Shown here: in pieces, positions 23,385-34,447 of the stretch
Layout: each line of letters starts with the position of its first letter
How positions within the stretch are numbered: position 1 is the first letter of the stretch
Assembly (NCBI GenBank): GCA_019426215.1
Contig: CM033408.1
Coordinates: forward strand, 5,335,077-5,399,076
Direction: 5' to 3'
Source: Buddleja alternifolia
Lineage: Eukaryota; Streptophyta; Magnoliopsida; Lamiales; Scrophulariaceae
DNA: 64,000 bases
The notes under the pieces: model-generated
Database searches by the model: none
What the model was told of the DNA's origin: nothing
What the model saw: only the letters and a program-made list of their open reading frames with translations
Position numbers and translations under genes: made by a program

Positions 23385-26100
23385 TTAAGCATTTAAATCA
23401 ATCATACCTAATTCACTTCTCAAAGTGAGAAAACGTTGTTCGTTGAGTGCTTTGGTGAAGATATCTGTCAATTGTTTGTCAGTTCCAATGAAGTGCATGG
23501 AGATATCTTTCTTTTGAACGTGGTCACGAAGAAAATGGTATCTAATGTCAATGTGTTTGGTTCTGGAATGAAGAACAGGGTTTTGAGTCATGGCTAGAGC
23601 GCTTTGGTTATCACAATGAATGGGGGTTGGGCTCTAAGTTGTTGCCTCATCCATAACACTTGTGCACAACAACTTCCTGCAGCTACATACTCAGCTTCGA
23701 CTGTGGAGGTAGCTATGGATTGTTGTTTCTTACTATGCCATGAAACTAACCTATCACCTAGAAATTGACATGTACCACTAGTATTCTTACGATCTATTTT
23801 GCAACCTGCAAAATCTGCATCTGAGTAACCAATTAGTTCAAAAGGAGAATCCCTAGGATACCATAAGCCCACATTCTGTGTGCCTTTTAGGTATTTAAGG
23901 ATCTTCTTGGCAGCAATTAAGTGTGACTCTTTAGGATCGGCTTGAAATCGTGCACACATGCATACCGAAAACATAATATCAGGTCTACTAGCAGTAAGAT
24001 AAAGGAGTGATCCAATGATACCTCTATAATTAGTGATATCAACTTTCTTTCCACTTTCATCTTTATCTAACTTAAGCGTTTGGCTCATTGGAATTTTTGA
24101 ATATGATGCATTTTCCATACCAAATTTCTTAATCATATCTCTTGTGTATTTAGCTTGGTTTATAAATATGCCATTATGAAGTTGTTTAACTTGAAATCCT
24201 AAGAAGAAAGTTAATTCACCCATCATGCTCATTTCAAATTGTTCTTGCATCATTTTCAAAAATTTCTCACACAGACGCTTGTTAGTAGAACCAAATATAA
24301 TATCATCAACGTAAATTTGGACTAAGAGAATATCTTCGTTATTGGTAATTTTGAATAACGTTGTATCAACGCTGCCTTTTGAAAAGCCTTTACCAATGAG
24401 GAAGATAGAGAGAGTGTCATACCATGCTCGGGGTGCTTGCTTAAGCCCATAAAGTGCTTTGTCTAGCTTGTAGACCATACCCTTACCATGATTGTTGATG
24501 AATCCTGGTGGTTGCTCCACATATACTTCTTCTTGGAGTTTACCATTCAGGAAAGCACTCTTCACGTCCATCTGATACACCATGAACTTGTTGAACGCTG
24601 CATACGCTAGAAACATGCGGATTGCTTCAAGACTAGCGACAGGAGCGTATGTCTCATCAAAGTCAAAACCCTCTTCTTGGCAATATCCTTGAGCTACGAG
24701 TCTGGCCTTGTTCCTTATCACAATGCCGTTCTCATCCATCTTGTTTCTATAAACTCATCTAGTTCCAATAACTCCTTGGTGAGTTGGCCTTGGTACTAGC
24801 GTCCAAACCTTATTTCGTTCAAACTGATTAAGCTCTTCTTGCATGACTTCAATCCAACTTGGGTCGCTTAGCGCTTCATCCACTTTCTTAGGTTCCATTT
24901 GAGATAAAAAACTTGCGAACATAGCCTCATTGAACGTAGCGGCTCTAGTCCTAACAGGCGCTTCAATATCTCCAATAATCTGCTCAGGTGGATGATCACG
25001 CAGCCATAGTCTATCTGGTTGAAAAGGGTTAAGAGGTTGAACAGATGCTTGACGAATAGACGCTTGATTATCCTCTTGCGTAGGCGCTTCAAGTTCACAG
25101 ATTCTTGTTTGCTCTTGATGATCACTCTCTTCATGATCATCAACATTTCTTACAATATTGTCCATATTAACCTCACGAGTAATCTTAGGAGGTGGCACTG
25201 AGATCTCATCATCGTCGTCAGTATCTTTATCAATAGTAATCTTAGACGCTTGATGACATAGATCTTCAACTCCTACATCATTCACATTAACCTTACTCGG
25301 TTCTTGGTTAGCATCATAAAAAACAACATGAATAGATTCCTCAACCTTCGATTTGATCTTATTTAGGATGCAAAAATTCTTTCCATTCTTGGCGTAGCCT
25401 AGAAAGATTCCCTAATCCGCTTTAGGATCAAATGTCTTTAGACTTTGGGATCCATTATTATGGATAAAGCATTTAGAACCAAAGACGTGAAAATATGAAA
25501 TATTTGGCTTACGTCCCTTCCACAGTTCATTTGGAGTTTTCCCATGCTGTTTGTTGATCATGCAACGATTTTGAGTGTAACAGGCAGTGTTGATCGCTTT
25601 GGCCCAAAACCTAGGAGCAAGCTTGGATTCTGCTAACATAGTCCTAGCGGCTTCCTTAAGCGTTCGGTTCCGGCGCTCAGCAACACCATTTTGGTGGGGA
25701 GTTCTGGGAGCTGAATACTCATGATGTATTCCATTTTCTGCACAAAACTTCTCAACAATCTTGTTAGTAAACTCAGTACCGTGATCGCTTCTTATTCTTG
25801 CAATCTTAAGATTTTTCAATATTTGAAGTTGCCGAATAAGTGTTGTTAACTTGTCACATGTCTCATCTTTGGATGAAAGAAATTCCACCCAAGTAAATCG
25901 ATAGAAATCATCTACTATCACCAAAGTATACTTTTTACCGCTTACACTGATCGTTTGAACAGGTCCAAACAAATCCATGTGAAGTAGTTCAAGTATTCTA
26001 GAGGTAGATAGATGAAGTTTTCTCTTGAACGATGATTTAACTTATTTACCCATTTGACAAGCGTCACAAAGGCGATCCTTGTGACTGGGCTTCTGACACA
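23385..26100 (-). pseudogene. pol: integrase, reverse transcriptase and RNase H of the Sirevirus-like element
   Basis: The frame enters at CDACQMGK (zinc-binding end of the integrase), followed by MDLFGPVQTISVSGKKY, RSDHGTEF and HQNGVAERRNRT, the catalytic D,D,E core. A variable linker leads to the reverse transcriptase: [25 protein letters not shown] (shown here only to the YAP motif), [20 protein letters not shown] and the catalytic YVDDI. RNase H has SDADFAG and STVEAEYVA. Lesions are nonsense codons at the GKQ motif (CAA to TAA), before GIFLGYA (TAG) and in GTRW (TGG to TGA), plus a frameshift in RNase H near 23.63 kb at a G run. The RNase H tail and SELGMIDLNA then end at 23385. All lesions disable the polyprotein. 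Confidence 0.85.
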
Positions 26101-27716
26101 AATACCAAACAAAGGAAAAGGCGTGAGTATCTTAACTATCACTGGAATTCACCCATACCAAACCAGTCCCAAAAGTTCTTCTACTCTTTTTTTTCGAGTT
26201 AAAAGTATATAGCTTCGTTATTTAGTTAATATTAAGACCGTATCTATTTATCTAGCTTTGGACTTTAGTTTCATACAACTAAAAATGCTTTATTTTATTA
26301 TTGTTGGATGGAAAGCACATAAAATTGAATATTTTATGGTAGGTAACCAAATTCTCAATTACCATAGTGGGTGGTTGTTAAGAATGCGCTCTAGAGCTCC
26401 AAAGTTGAATAAACATATTTATTGTGTATGGTCAATTACTATCCAGCCATTGTAATAAATGTTAATTGACAATGATATCATACATATATGGATATAATAT
26501 AGGGCAGAAATTATTTTGGTATTCAAGTTTCATCACTAATGTCATTTTGATATATGAGTGTTCACACATGTGAAAGGACTCAATTGGTACCCAAATTCTG
26601 TCACAATTGTAAAAATGGTGCCTCATTGTCAATTTTCATCCACTTCTCTATTATATTTTTATGGATTAATGCTACCTATAGTTCTTGAAGTATCAAGTTT
26701 GTCTCATTTACGTGCCTAAAGTAAAAGTTATTGTCCCCGAAGTTATATGCTCGTCTCACTTTAGTCATTTTTGACCAAGACCGCCGATTTTCAATTTCAC
26801 TTTGGTCGCGGAAGTATCAATTTGTATCACTTTGGTCGCTAAACAAAAAAAAAACTGGGAAATTTTTTATTTTTGACAATTTTTTTGAATAAAACTAAAT
26901 ACAATCTACCTTGTTTTAAGGGAAAAATACACTTCACCCCTTAAAAATTTCCCCATTAGCACTATCCCCCTTCAAAACACAAAAACAAGATCTCCCCCTT
27001 TGAAATTTAATACGGATAAATATTCACAACCCCAATGTGGAAGTTATTTTTATCTATCCACCCATTGTGAAATTTAGTAGTTGATGAGCGCATGCCAGCA
27101 CCAGTGTATTTTATACTTATAGTTTAACAAGTTAGATACGGAGCATAAGCTTCTAGCTTTGTATCTGCAGCAAAATATTGTATTCATGGACTAGTCACAA
27201 GGAGCATTCACAAGGCTTTTTTTGCTTGTTTCACAAGCCTTTTATGAGGGCTTGCGTGTTTCGCAAGACTTTTTTGAGAACTTACATGTTTCGCAAGGCT
27301 TTAATCGTATGGTGATGCGGGTCAAAATTTTGAACCCAAAAATTCATAGAACTATAAAAACGATTATGCTAGAAGCGAGAAAAAATAATAAAGGTAAGGA
27401 AATATAAACACGAGAAGTGTAGGCTTTTATTCCTTGATGATGACTTTCTTTTAAGTGGAATACACGTAGAGTGTAGAGTATGTAAAACAACATGTCTCCC
27501 TACAATGTTTGTACATCAATGGCTGTTTATAGCCATTTGATCATCTTCTCCCCCTCCTCTAAGCATGGGGGGCGAATTGTGTGAGTGGGGAGTGAGTGAA
27601 GATCACTTATCCCTATATTAGGGGTTTATGGTGTAGTGCCTTGACTTTACTTAACTACCCCACTTTCTTGAGTTTTAAAGATAGATGCGTGCTCGAGATT
27701 CGCAACTAGTCAAATT
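26101..27716. other. Non-coding stretch with degenerate repeats
   Basis: No gene is recognised. Phrases such as CACTTTGGTCGC and GTATCAA repeat around 26690-26850, as in common plant repeats. Between 27190 and 27310 three diverged ~30-bp units carry CTTGCGTGTTTCGCAAG-like palindromes. The region ends at a copia LTR. Confidence 0.45.
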
Positions 27717-29311
27717 ATTGGTGTTTATGCCCTCTAATGCCACAAGAGTATCGATTGTATAGGGCATAGTACTTGTAATTAAACGTGATTTATAAATATA
27801 AGACATTTCCATTGTTTTACTTATTGGCATTTGTAGGTTAGAATACAATGATGAGTCCAAGGGATCTAGGCGAGTTTTCCACTTCTTATGGGTTAAGAAG
27901 ACAAGCAATAAAAGTATTTGGTATTTGATCTCTAAACCTGTTCGCAAGTCATGGAAAAGTTTTGACTGGACATTGAAACTAAGAAGAACTTGTATGATAT
28001 AAGCATTGACATGGAAATACTAGTCGAACACTATGGGATGGTGGGGCACCTATGTCATAGACACACCAGTGTAACTGATGAGTTTGAACACAAGTTGCAT
28101 CGGTTCTGTCACATGGGTTTCACTCCATGACAATCAATGACAGAACTGATTCGTTGTGATAGGTACGCGTGAACCTTAGACCTGAGAAATTATGTTGAAG
28201 ATGCGCTTGTGATATTGTTCGCCATTAGAGTAGTTAGATCCAATTCACTTGTCAGTGGGATCGACCTCAAATGCAACTTGATAGGTAAGTGGTAATCTTA
28301 ATTGATTTCAAGAAATAATTTATTCTCTCATAAGTGAGTGAGAATATATACTATGCAACCATAAGCGAGTGGGATAAAAAGTCTTTGCCAAATCATTTGA
28401 AGCTACTCGTGTTGGACTCGAGAGTGAGTTCAGTGACCTCGACTCATTATGACTTATGCATATAGTTAAGTCATGTGAGTTTGACTGAATTGTGACTCTC
28501 AATTGACTGAAATATTAGAATCAAAGATTTATACTCGCACGGTATCCACAATGGGAAAGGTTTAAGAATGATCTATTCTTTCGATCTCATTTGGGTTTCG
28601 ATGTGGGCCACGTGACTGGTTAGGTGTCACCCATATCCCTTGGTTTCTCCCATTGCCATATGAAACGAATGTTAAAGAGTTGTGCATAAAGAAATAGCAA
28701 AAGAAAATAAAGGGATGTATCTAAGGGGAAGCTAATAATTAATTAAATAGATAAGATTAATTATTAATTATTTTCTTAGAGAAATAAATTAATAGATTAA
28801 TTTATCTTATAGATTTAATTGATTAATTATTTTATTTGTTTATTGTATAAGTAAATAGTAATTAAGTAACTAAATAAAATCACAAAGCCAAATTGGGCAA
28901 AGATAGGCATCTAATTGGACGCCTATAGGGCCGACAACTCTCAATATTAAGGCTCTTTGTGTTATCTTAGTAGTCAAGTTATATTATATATTAATATATC
29001 ATATATGACTTTTTAACCTAGACGTATCAAGTGAATCAAAAGGCTTCCAAGAAAAATAAATTTCCCTCCTCCTCTCTGATCTAGCCGACTACCCCAAGGA
29101 AAAAAGGAGAGAATTTTCTTTTTATTTTTCACGCGTGATAATTGAGAGATATCAACTTATTCGGTGTTAGGATCAATTCAAGAACAAAATTTTGGATATC
29201 ATGAAGGCTGGATCTTTCAATTTAAAGCATGGATTTTTGAAGAATAAGAGATGACCACTTGGGATTTTATTTAAATTATTCCGCTGCGTTTTACCATATA
29301 GCTTCCCAACA
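27717..29311 (+). repeat. 5' LTR of the truncated copia element
   Basis: The start (GGTGTTTATGCCCTCTAATGCC) is diverged from the family start TGTTAGGTTTATG at 40626; the exact first base is uncertain. The end CCCAACA abuts the primer-binding site. Shared blocks with 40626-42333 include a CTTGTATGATATAAG-like block and GTCACATGGGTTTCACTC. Confidence 0.75.
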
Positions 29312-29312
29312 A

Positions 29313-29325
29313 TGGTATCAGAGTC
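29313..29325 (+). promoter_or_regulatory. Primer-binding site (tRNA-iMet type)
   Basis: TGGTATCAGAG directly follows the LTR end, complementary to the 3' end of initiator methionine tRNA as in most plant copia elements. Confidence 0.85.
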
Positions 29326-29960
29326 AATCTCTAATATTGCATATTTAATTGTTGATGTGATTTTATATGCTTTTAAATTTCGCAATATATGTATAGCATG
29401 TGAAATTTGCATTTTTTTGTGATTTATAGCCTAGGTTCATATGTTTTCTAATATGTATCAGTATGGTATTGATTAGGATTGAGAAAAACATGAAAAATGA
29501 GAAAAATGGGGCAGAAAAGCCCCGAAACGTTCTGCGCACACATTTTGTACGCACGTTCAAATGTTTACTCATGCACGTTCGAACGTGCATAACAAATTAC
29601 AAAATCTACACCCTGAACTCCACGTTTGAACGTGGCCACTTGGACGTTCGAACGTAGACATTCGGATGTTTAAATGTGGATGACAGTGTGTTGGACGCAC
29701 TTCTTCTAAGACATACATTGGATCGTATAACCCAACTCGATTAATCCATGGGAGCGATGGTTGGACTGTACATGTGGATAGGGTTAATGGATATGGGTCT
29801 AATTATTATAATTTGGGCTTTCGGCTATATTCAAATTGTCGGGTGGATCAAAAGGATGATGACCCGATTGAATTGGATTAGGCCAAAATTGAAATTATAT
29901 TAGAGTTTTTTTTTCTTCAATTAATTGGTTTTGGGCCAAAATTATCTAATTCGAGTGGAC

Positions 29961-30540
29961 TGTCACGCCCGAGGCTCGCGAGCCCATTGGACCAAAGAAG
30001 TCCCATCGAGCCCACTGAGCATAACATTGAGTTGGGTATTTAAAGCATGGTCCAAAATGAATATATATTGTTACATTTGATTCCTAGGGTTCTTTTTACA
30101 AACTATTCCATTTTTTCTTTATTTCCTATTGTAGGATCATTACAATCACCCCTCCTTTGAGGAGCGACATTCTCGTCGCGGCGTGACTCAGTCCAGGATT
30201 CATCACTAGGCATCGGGACTCTAGCGGTGGCTCCCACGGGCTCAAGAGATGGATCCCACGCATGTAGCACTTTGCGCCACAACCTCAAGAGGTGACTCTC
30301 GCCCCGTGTAGCACTTAGCTCCCTAAATTTTGACTGGTGGACAGCTTTGATACCATTTGCCAGGCCCATGCTTGAGAGCCCGTTGGACCAGAGAAGTCCC
30401 ATTGAATTCACTGAGCATAACTTTGAGTTGGGCATTTAAAGTATGACCCAAAATAGATATCCATTTTTACACTTGAATCCTAGGGTTCTCTTTATAAAAT
30501 ATTTCATTTTTCCTTTCTTTCCCGATGTGGGATCATTACA
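29961..30540 (-). mobile_element. TRIM (terminal-repeat retrotransposon in miniature), complete
   Basis: Two ~184-bp direct repeats, 29961-30144 and 30358-30540, flank a 213-bp centre. In minus sense the LTR starts TGTAATGATCCCACATCGG and ends in CA. Next to the 5' LTR (minus) lies TGGTATCAAAGC, a primer-binding site; next to the 3' LTR lies AAAGGAGGGGTGAT, a polypurine tract. The flanks are the identical 5-mers TGGAC (29956-29960, 30541-30545). At 580 bp it has no coding capacity and depends on enzymes of other elements. It inserted into the leader of the copia element 27717-32925. Confidence 0.92.
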
Positions 30541-31819
30541 TGGACCAAAAGGATGGTGGCTCGAATTGGATGAAGTCGAGCCCAAAAAGGATTTATTGAA
30601 ATAATGGATATATAAATTAGGGACATTTAATTAGTTTTCTTGGAGATTAATAATTACATTTTGAATTTAAATATTATTTTCTCACATGGGGTATTAAATT
30701 GTAAAATAACATAAATTTTGGAACTTTATATGGAATTAATTAGTTGAAGTAATTAATAATTAATTAATTTTTTTAAAATAATTAATTAATTAGTTACTTT
30801 ATTTACAGCGAACATGTATTATGTGATGGTGACACCTTCCGTGGACTTAGGCTTTTTTATTTATGATGTATTTTATTTTTCATGAGTTGCAAGGGCAAGT
30901 TTTTTAGCCCATTTATTTTATTAGATTTGATGTATAGATTTCATTAAAAATCTTATAATAGAATAAAGATATGAAGACCTGTTAATGCAATGAAGCCCAT
31001 GAAGATTAGGATATATTTTATTTTAATGTCTTTTATTTTATGTGGCGACCCATTGGCTTGGGCCCTCTTGAAAAAGTCTGTGGATGTGTGTGTTTATAGC
31101 TTATTAGATTTGCTATGCATGTTTTAATAGTTCTATATTACATGTGATCTACATTTGTGCTATATAAAATGCTAACTGTGCAAAGTGAGACCAATATTAA
31201 CACCGATAACTTAATTCTCCCAACTAAACAAATACTAAGTTAGTAAAGGGTGCTAGGCATCATCTCTCTCCACTAAACTTAATAAAATTAAAATCGTACT
31301 CAGTTTGTGGCATCGTCTCAATAAGTGGGGGTCACATATTTGGATATAATTTGAAATTTCATAAAGTGCATTAGATGCCTTAATCGAAACATATTTCACC
31401 CCAAAAATCGTTAAAGTGTTGTAAGGTGAAATTCAAGTGCTAGATTAAAAGGTGTTGTGAGAATAAACTTAGATAGTTCACAAATCTATATATCATTAAA
31501 GGGTTGCGATTTGGTGGGTTATGGAAAAAGAAGATTGAAACATCTATTGGATAGATTGATGTTTGACGTCACTTTAAAAGGTTAGTGGGCAATATATTGT
31601 TAAAGGGTTGCAATCCACTGAACTAATTAAAGATCTCAATCGCCACTACAAAGTAATAACCAATGATGATTTTTGACTTCTACAGTGGGAGTGTAGATCT
31701 TGAAAATCTAGTGGGAACCAAGTTTAATTTTAAGTCCTTAAATTAACTTGGATACTTTCAATTATAAACATCTAAATCTGGTCACATTTTTCTGCATCAC
31801 TTAGTGTTATTATCTCTCA

Positions 31820-32925
31820 ATATGACTATAAACCCACTTTCTCTATTACTCAAAAAGAGCATCCTTACTGGACCCACCTTTGTGGACTGGCTCTGGAACT
31901 TGAGGATTATCCTCAATATGGAGTCCCTGGAGTATGTGTTGGACAATGATATCCCAGCTCCACCTACCAGAACATGCCAGTAAGGAAGAAGTCCAAGCCC
32001 CTGAAAAATGGGTCAAGGACGCCATTTGAGTTCATAAGTACATGCTGGGCTCAATGACAAATGCGATTTAGAGGTCCCACGAGAAGATGACCACTGCAAG
32101 GGCCATCTTAGCATAATTGGTCGAGCTCTATTGTGAGCATAGTCGCACTGCTTGATATGAGATATCAAAAGAGCTTTTTAGAGACAAGATGAAAGAAAGA
32201 GAGAAAGTTGGGGATCATATCCTCAAGGTGATCTCGAGGATCGAGAGATTGGAGGCTCTCGACTTCACCAGGAACCCTCAACTTCAGATTGATCTCATTT
32301 TGCAGTGTCTTCCTGATTCATTTTTCCAATTTGTCATGACCTTCAACTATAATGAGATTGAGTGCAATTTAGCTGGGCTAGTGAACAAGTTGACAACTGC
32401 ACAATCTCAGTTGAAGCCCAAGGAAAAGGAAACTGTTTTGCTAATTTCTTCAATGCCCAAAAGACCTAACAATAAGAAGAAGAAAACCAAAAAGCAGCTT
32501 GGTGAGCTTGGAGCTCAGGGTGGCGTCGTAAGCGCAAGGGAAAGGTTCATAGGTTCGCAAGAGTAAGGAGCCAAAGAAGACGGATAGATTCCTACAATGC
32601 AGTGATCTAGGCTACTAGAGGAGGAATTGTCCAAATATAGGCAGAGGCGCATCAGGTATAGAACTCCATGTTTTTGAAACTAATTATTCTATGACTGTTA
32701 ATTTCACTTCGTGGATTCTTGATTCTGGATCTAGTGCTCACATATGTTGTATGGATTAGGATCTGAAATAGAGAAGGAAGTTGGGCCGTGATGAGGTGCA
32801 AATCAAAGTAGGCAGTGGACAGAGTGTCGCAACTACTGGAACCTTGTTACTTTTACTTTCTGGACATTTACTTGTTTTGGATGATGTTTTGGTTTTGCTC
32901 AAGGGGCTTAAGAACATAGTTTTTG
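31820..32925 (+). pseudogene. gag-protease remnant of the truncated copia element
   Basis: The N-terminal gag motif ILTGPTFVDWLWNLRIILNM appears near 31858, followed by several stops. A clean stretch (32189-32566) encodes the middle of gag: VGDHILKVISRIERLEAL, the LILQCLPDSF motif and a Lys-rich patch. A decayed CCHC zinc knuckle (CSDLGY-stop-RRNCPN) follows near 32600. The aspartic-protease active site is recognisable as WILDSGSSAHIC near 32720. The frame is lost at about 32925. Confidence 0.7.
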
Positions 32926-33531
32926 GTATTTGTTTATGTTTTCAATTCCTATTTTCAGTATTCTCAATTATAAACCCCTAAAAATCAACACTACAAAATA
33001 TTTTCAATCACCAACAAGGTCCAGCACAGTTGGCAGATAGCTGGGTTCCTTAAGCATTTGTCTAGGGTTCGATTCCTGGCGGTGTGTATGGAAAAAGGCT
33101 TTGTTAGGAGAGGCAAAACCCACTTCGGTGATCTCTACGCCTCGAAGGAAAATAGTCTCCGGCGTCCGGCTGGGAGAAACCCTGGTATATACCAAAATAT
33201 TTTCAATCAAATATGCCTTTTTTTATATTCACTTTCATATTTTCCAATATAACTACCTATCAATCACTGCATCTATCATTTCTCACAATCATCAATTAAT
33301 ATTCATTTATTTTATAATATTTTTCTCTTTCTCTTTCATAATTTACAATCATTTAACCCATCAAAATTGAATTTATCATTATTGCTTTGACACATCTTAC
33401 AAATTCCAACCATAGTTTAAAACATAAACAAACACACTCACGTGTCACATCGGATTTACATAAAATACCTATAGTACGTATTCCCGAGAAATTTTCAGAA
33501 CTTAAACTAAAAAACATAAACAAACAAAGCC
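32926..33531. mobile_element. AT-rich MITE-like element, host of a SINE
   Basis: TTTGTTTATGTTTT at the left (about 32929) is inverted at the right as AAAACATAAACAAA (about 33511), with further loose matching inward (CAG...TTTTCAG blocks). It separates the copia protease fragment from unrelated DNA. A clear TSD is not seen. hAT-type is possible but unproven. The SINE at 33011-33193 inserted into it. Confidence 0.5.
33011..33193 (+). mobile_element. tRNA-derived SINE with perfect 16-bp TSD
   Basis: The 183-bp body has a pol III box A-like TAGCTGGGTT/AGTTGGCAGA region and a perfect box B, GGTTCGATTCC, at about 33067. The body is bounded by identical 16-mers AAAATATTTTCAATCA at 32995-33010 and 33194-33209, as made by target-primed reverse transcription. 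The 3' part is unrelated to tRNA and ends GGTATATACC without a long poly(A). It needs LINE enzymes to move. It resembles Au-like plant SINEs, but the family is not proven. Confidence 0.92.
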
Positions 33532-33960
33532 TAAGGTTTTTCTATAATCAATTATACGAGAAATAAAATTGATTATTTTATTATCAATTATGTAACAAAT
33601 GAGTCAACCCTTTCCTTGATGATATCATTTGAAAACGCTCGAACGAGAAATTTCTAGCTCAAATCAAATTTATCATACTCAAGTACAATTAACACAAACA
33701 AATTAACAAGTTTTTTGAATTATATTTAGAGAAAAAAATTTCCTGTTCTCCGCCAACCCACACCCAAGTATATTGTACAAAGTGGATGACCAATGAAATG
33801 AATAGTGTTCTTCACTCACTTTGTAAAATATACTTTTGCTATCGAGCTGCAAGCAGACTAGATTTTTTCCAAATATAGAGATGAAAAATACTATATATCA
33901 CTATTTATTTTTCACCATTTTTTTACCGATTCTTGATATGTTAAGATATCTATTTGTTTG
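33532..33960. other. Non-coding spacer
   Basis: AT-rich DNA with no recognised feature, lying between the MITE-like element and the next copia LTR. Confidence 0.5.
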
Positions 33961-34405
33961 TGATGGGATGTGTAGACTGATTGGAAGAGAGAGTTAAAGA
34001 AATGGGAATTGAATGCAGAGAACTCAAGGCAACAACGTTCGAACATGCCAAGCTGTAGGCTCAAGTTTTTTGAACACCATGAAGCGTTCGAACGTGAAAA
34101 TTTTAGACGTTTGAACGTTCGTCTGAACGGATTTCCAACTAGTGCAGCAAGTAAATGTGGTTTGGCAATTTTTGAGACTTGGTTTGAATTAAGACTTGTT
34201 TTCTAATATTTTTAAAAGACTCCTACGACTCTACACAGATATAATCATATTATTCTCTTGTAATATATATCACACTCATAGAAATCAATAAAACCTATAG
34301 TGTAGACCGTGGACGTAGGCATTCTTGGTCGAACCACGTAAATTATGTTGATTATTTTCTTGCTTTTCATTTACTTTTACTCATTTATGCATATGGATCC
34401 TAACA
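33961..34405 (+). repeat. 5' LTR of the old copia element
   Basis: It starts TGATGGGATGTGTAG and ends GGATCCTAACA. It shares with 44368-44839 blocks such as AACTCAAGGCAACAAC and GACGTAGGCATTCTTGG. Several ACGTTCGAACGT-like palindromes lie inside. ACTGGGATCAAGAGC, a decayed TGGTATCAGAGC primer-binding site, follows. Confidence 0.85.
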
Positions 34406-34447
34406 ACTGGGATCAAGAGCATGGGTTAATCAGATTTGTGTGAATTC

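Larger units (their letters stand above)
16498..26100 (-). mobile_element. Sirevirus-like Ty1/copia retrotransposon, truncated at its 5' side
   Basis: On the minus strand the order is integrase, reverse transcriptase, RNase H, a very long extra reading frame, polypurine tract and 3' LTR. The 5' LTR, leader, gag and protease are missing: homology stops at about 26100 in the integrase zinc-binding region. Ty1/copia identity follows from integrase preceding reverse transcriptase. The pol C-terminus SELGMIDLNA and a reading frame after pol recall Sireviruses. A solo LTR of the same family lies at 34854-36674. The insertion cut a Myb/SANT-like gene at 16497/16498, but the matching TSD is lost with the 5' end. 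Confidence 0.85.
27717..32925 (+). mobile_element. Ty1/copia retrotransposon, 5' part only (LTR, PBS, leader, gag, protease)
   Basis: A long LTR (27717-29311) ends in CTTCCCAACA and is followed one base later by TGGTATCAGAG (29313), the initiator-Met tRNA primer-binding site. A 2.4-kb leader contains a TRIM insertion. Gag begins near 31820 (PLSLLLKKSILTGPTFVDWL), and a protease fragment lies at about 32700-32920. Homology ends where a MITE begins at about 32925; integrase, reverse transcriptase and the 3' LTR are missing. Many nonsense codons show it is dead. A solo LTR of this family lies at 40626-42333. Confidence 0.75.

Noticed and set aside
27222..27407. Small protein with repeated VSQ(A/D/G)F motif
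   Set aside because: Produced by three diverged ~30-bp palindromic repeats; no start context, homologue or codon bias.
33011..33080. Possible tRNA gene
   Set aside because: Box B is perfect but no cloverleaf forms, and the flanking 16-bp TSDs and tRNA-unrelated tail identify a SINE.
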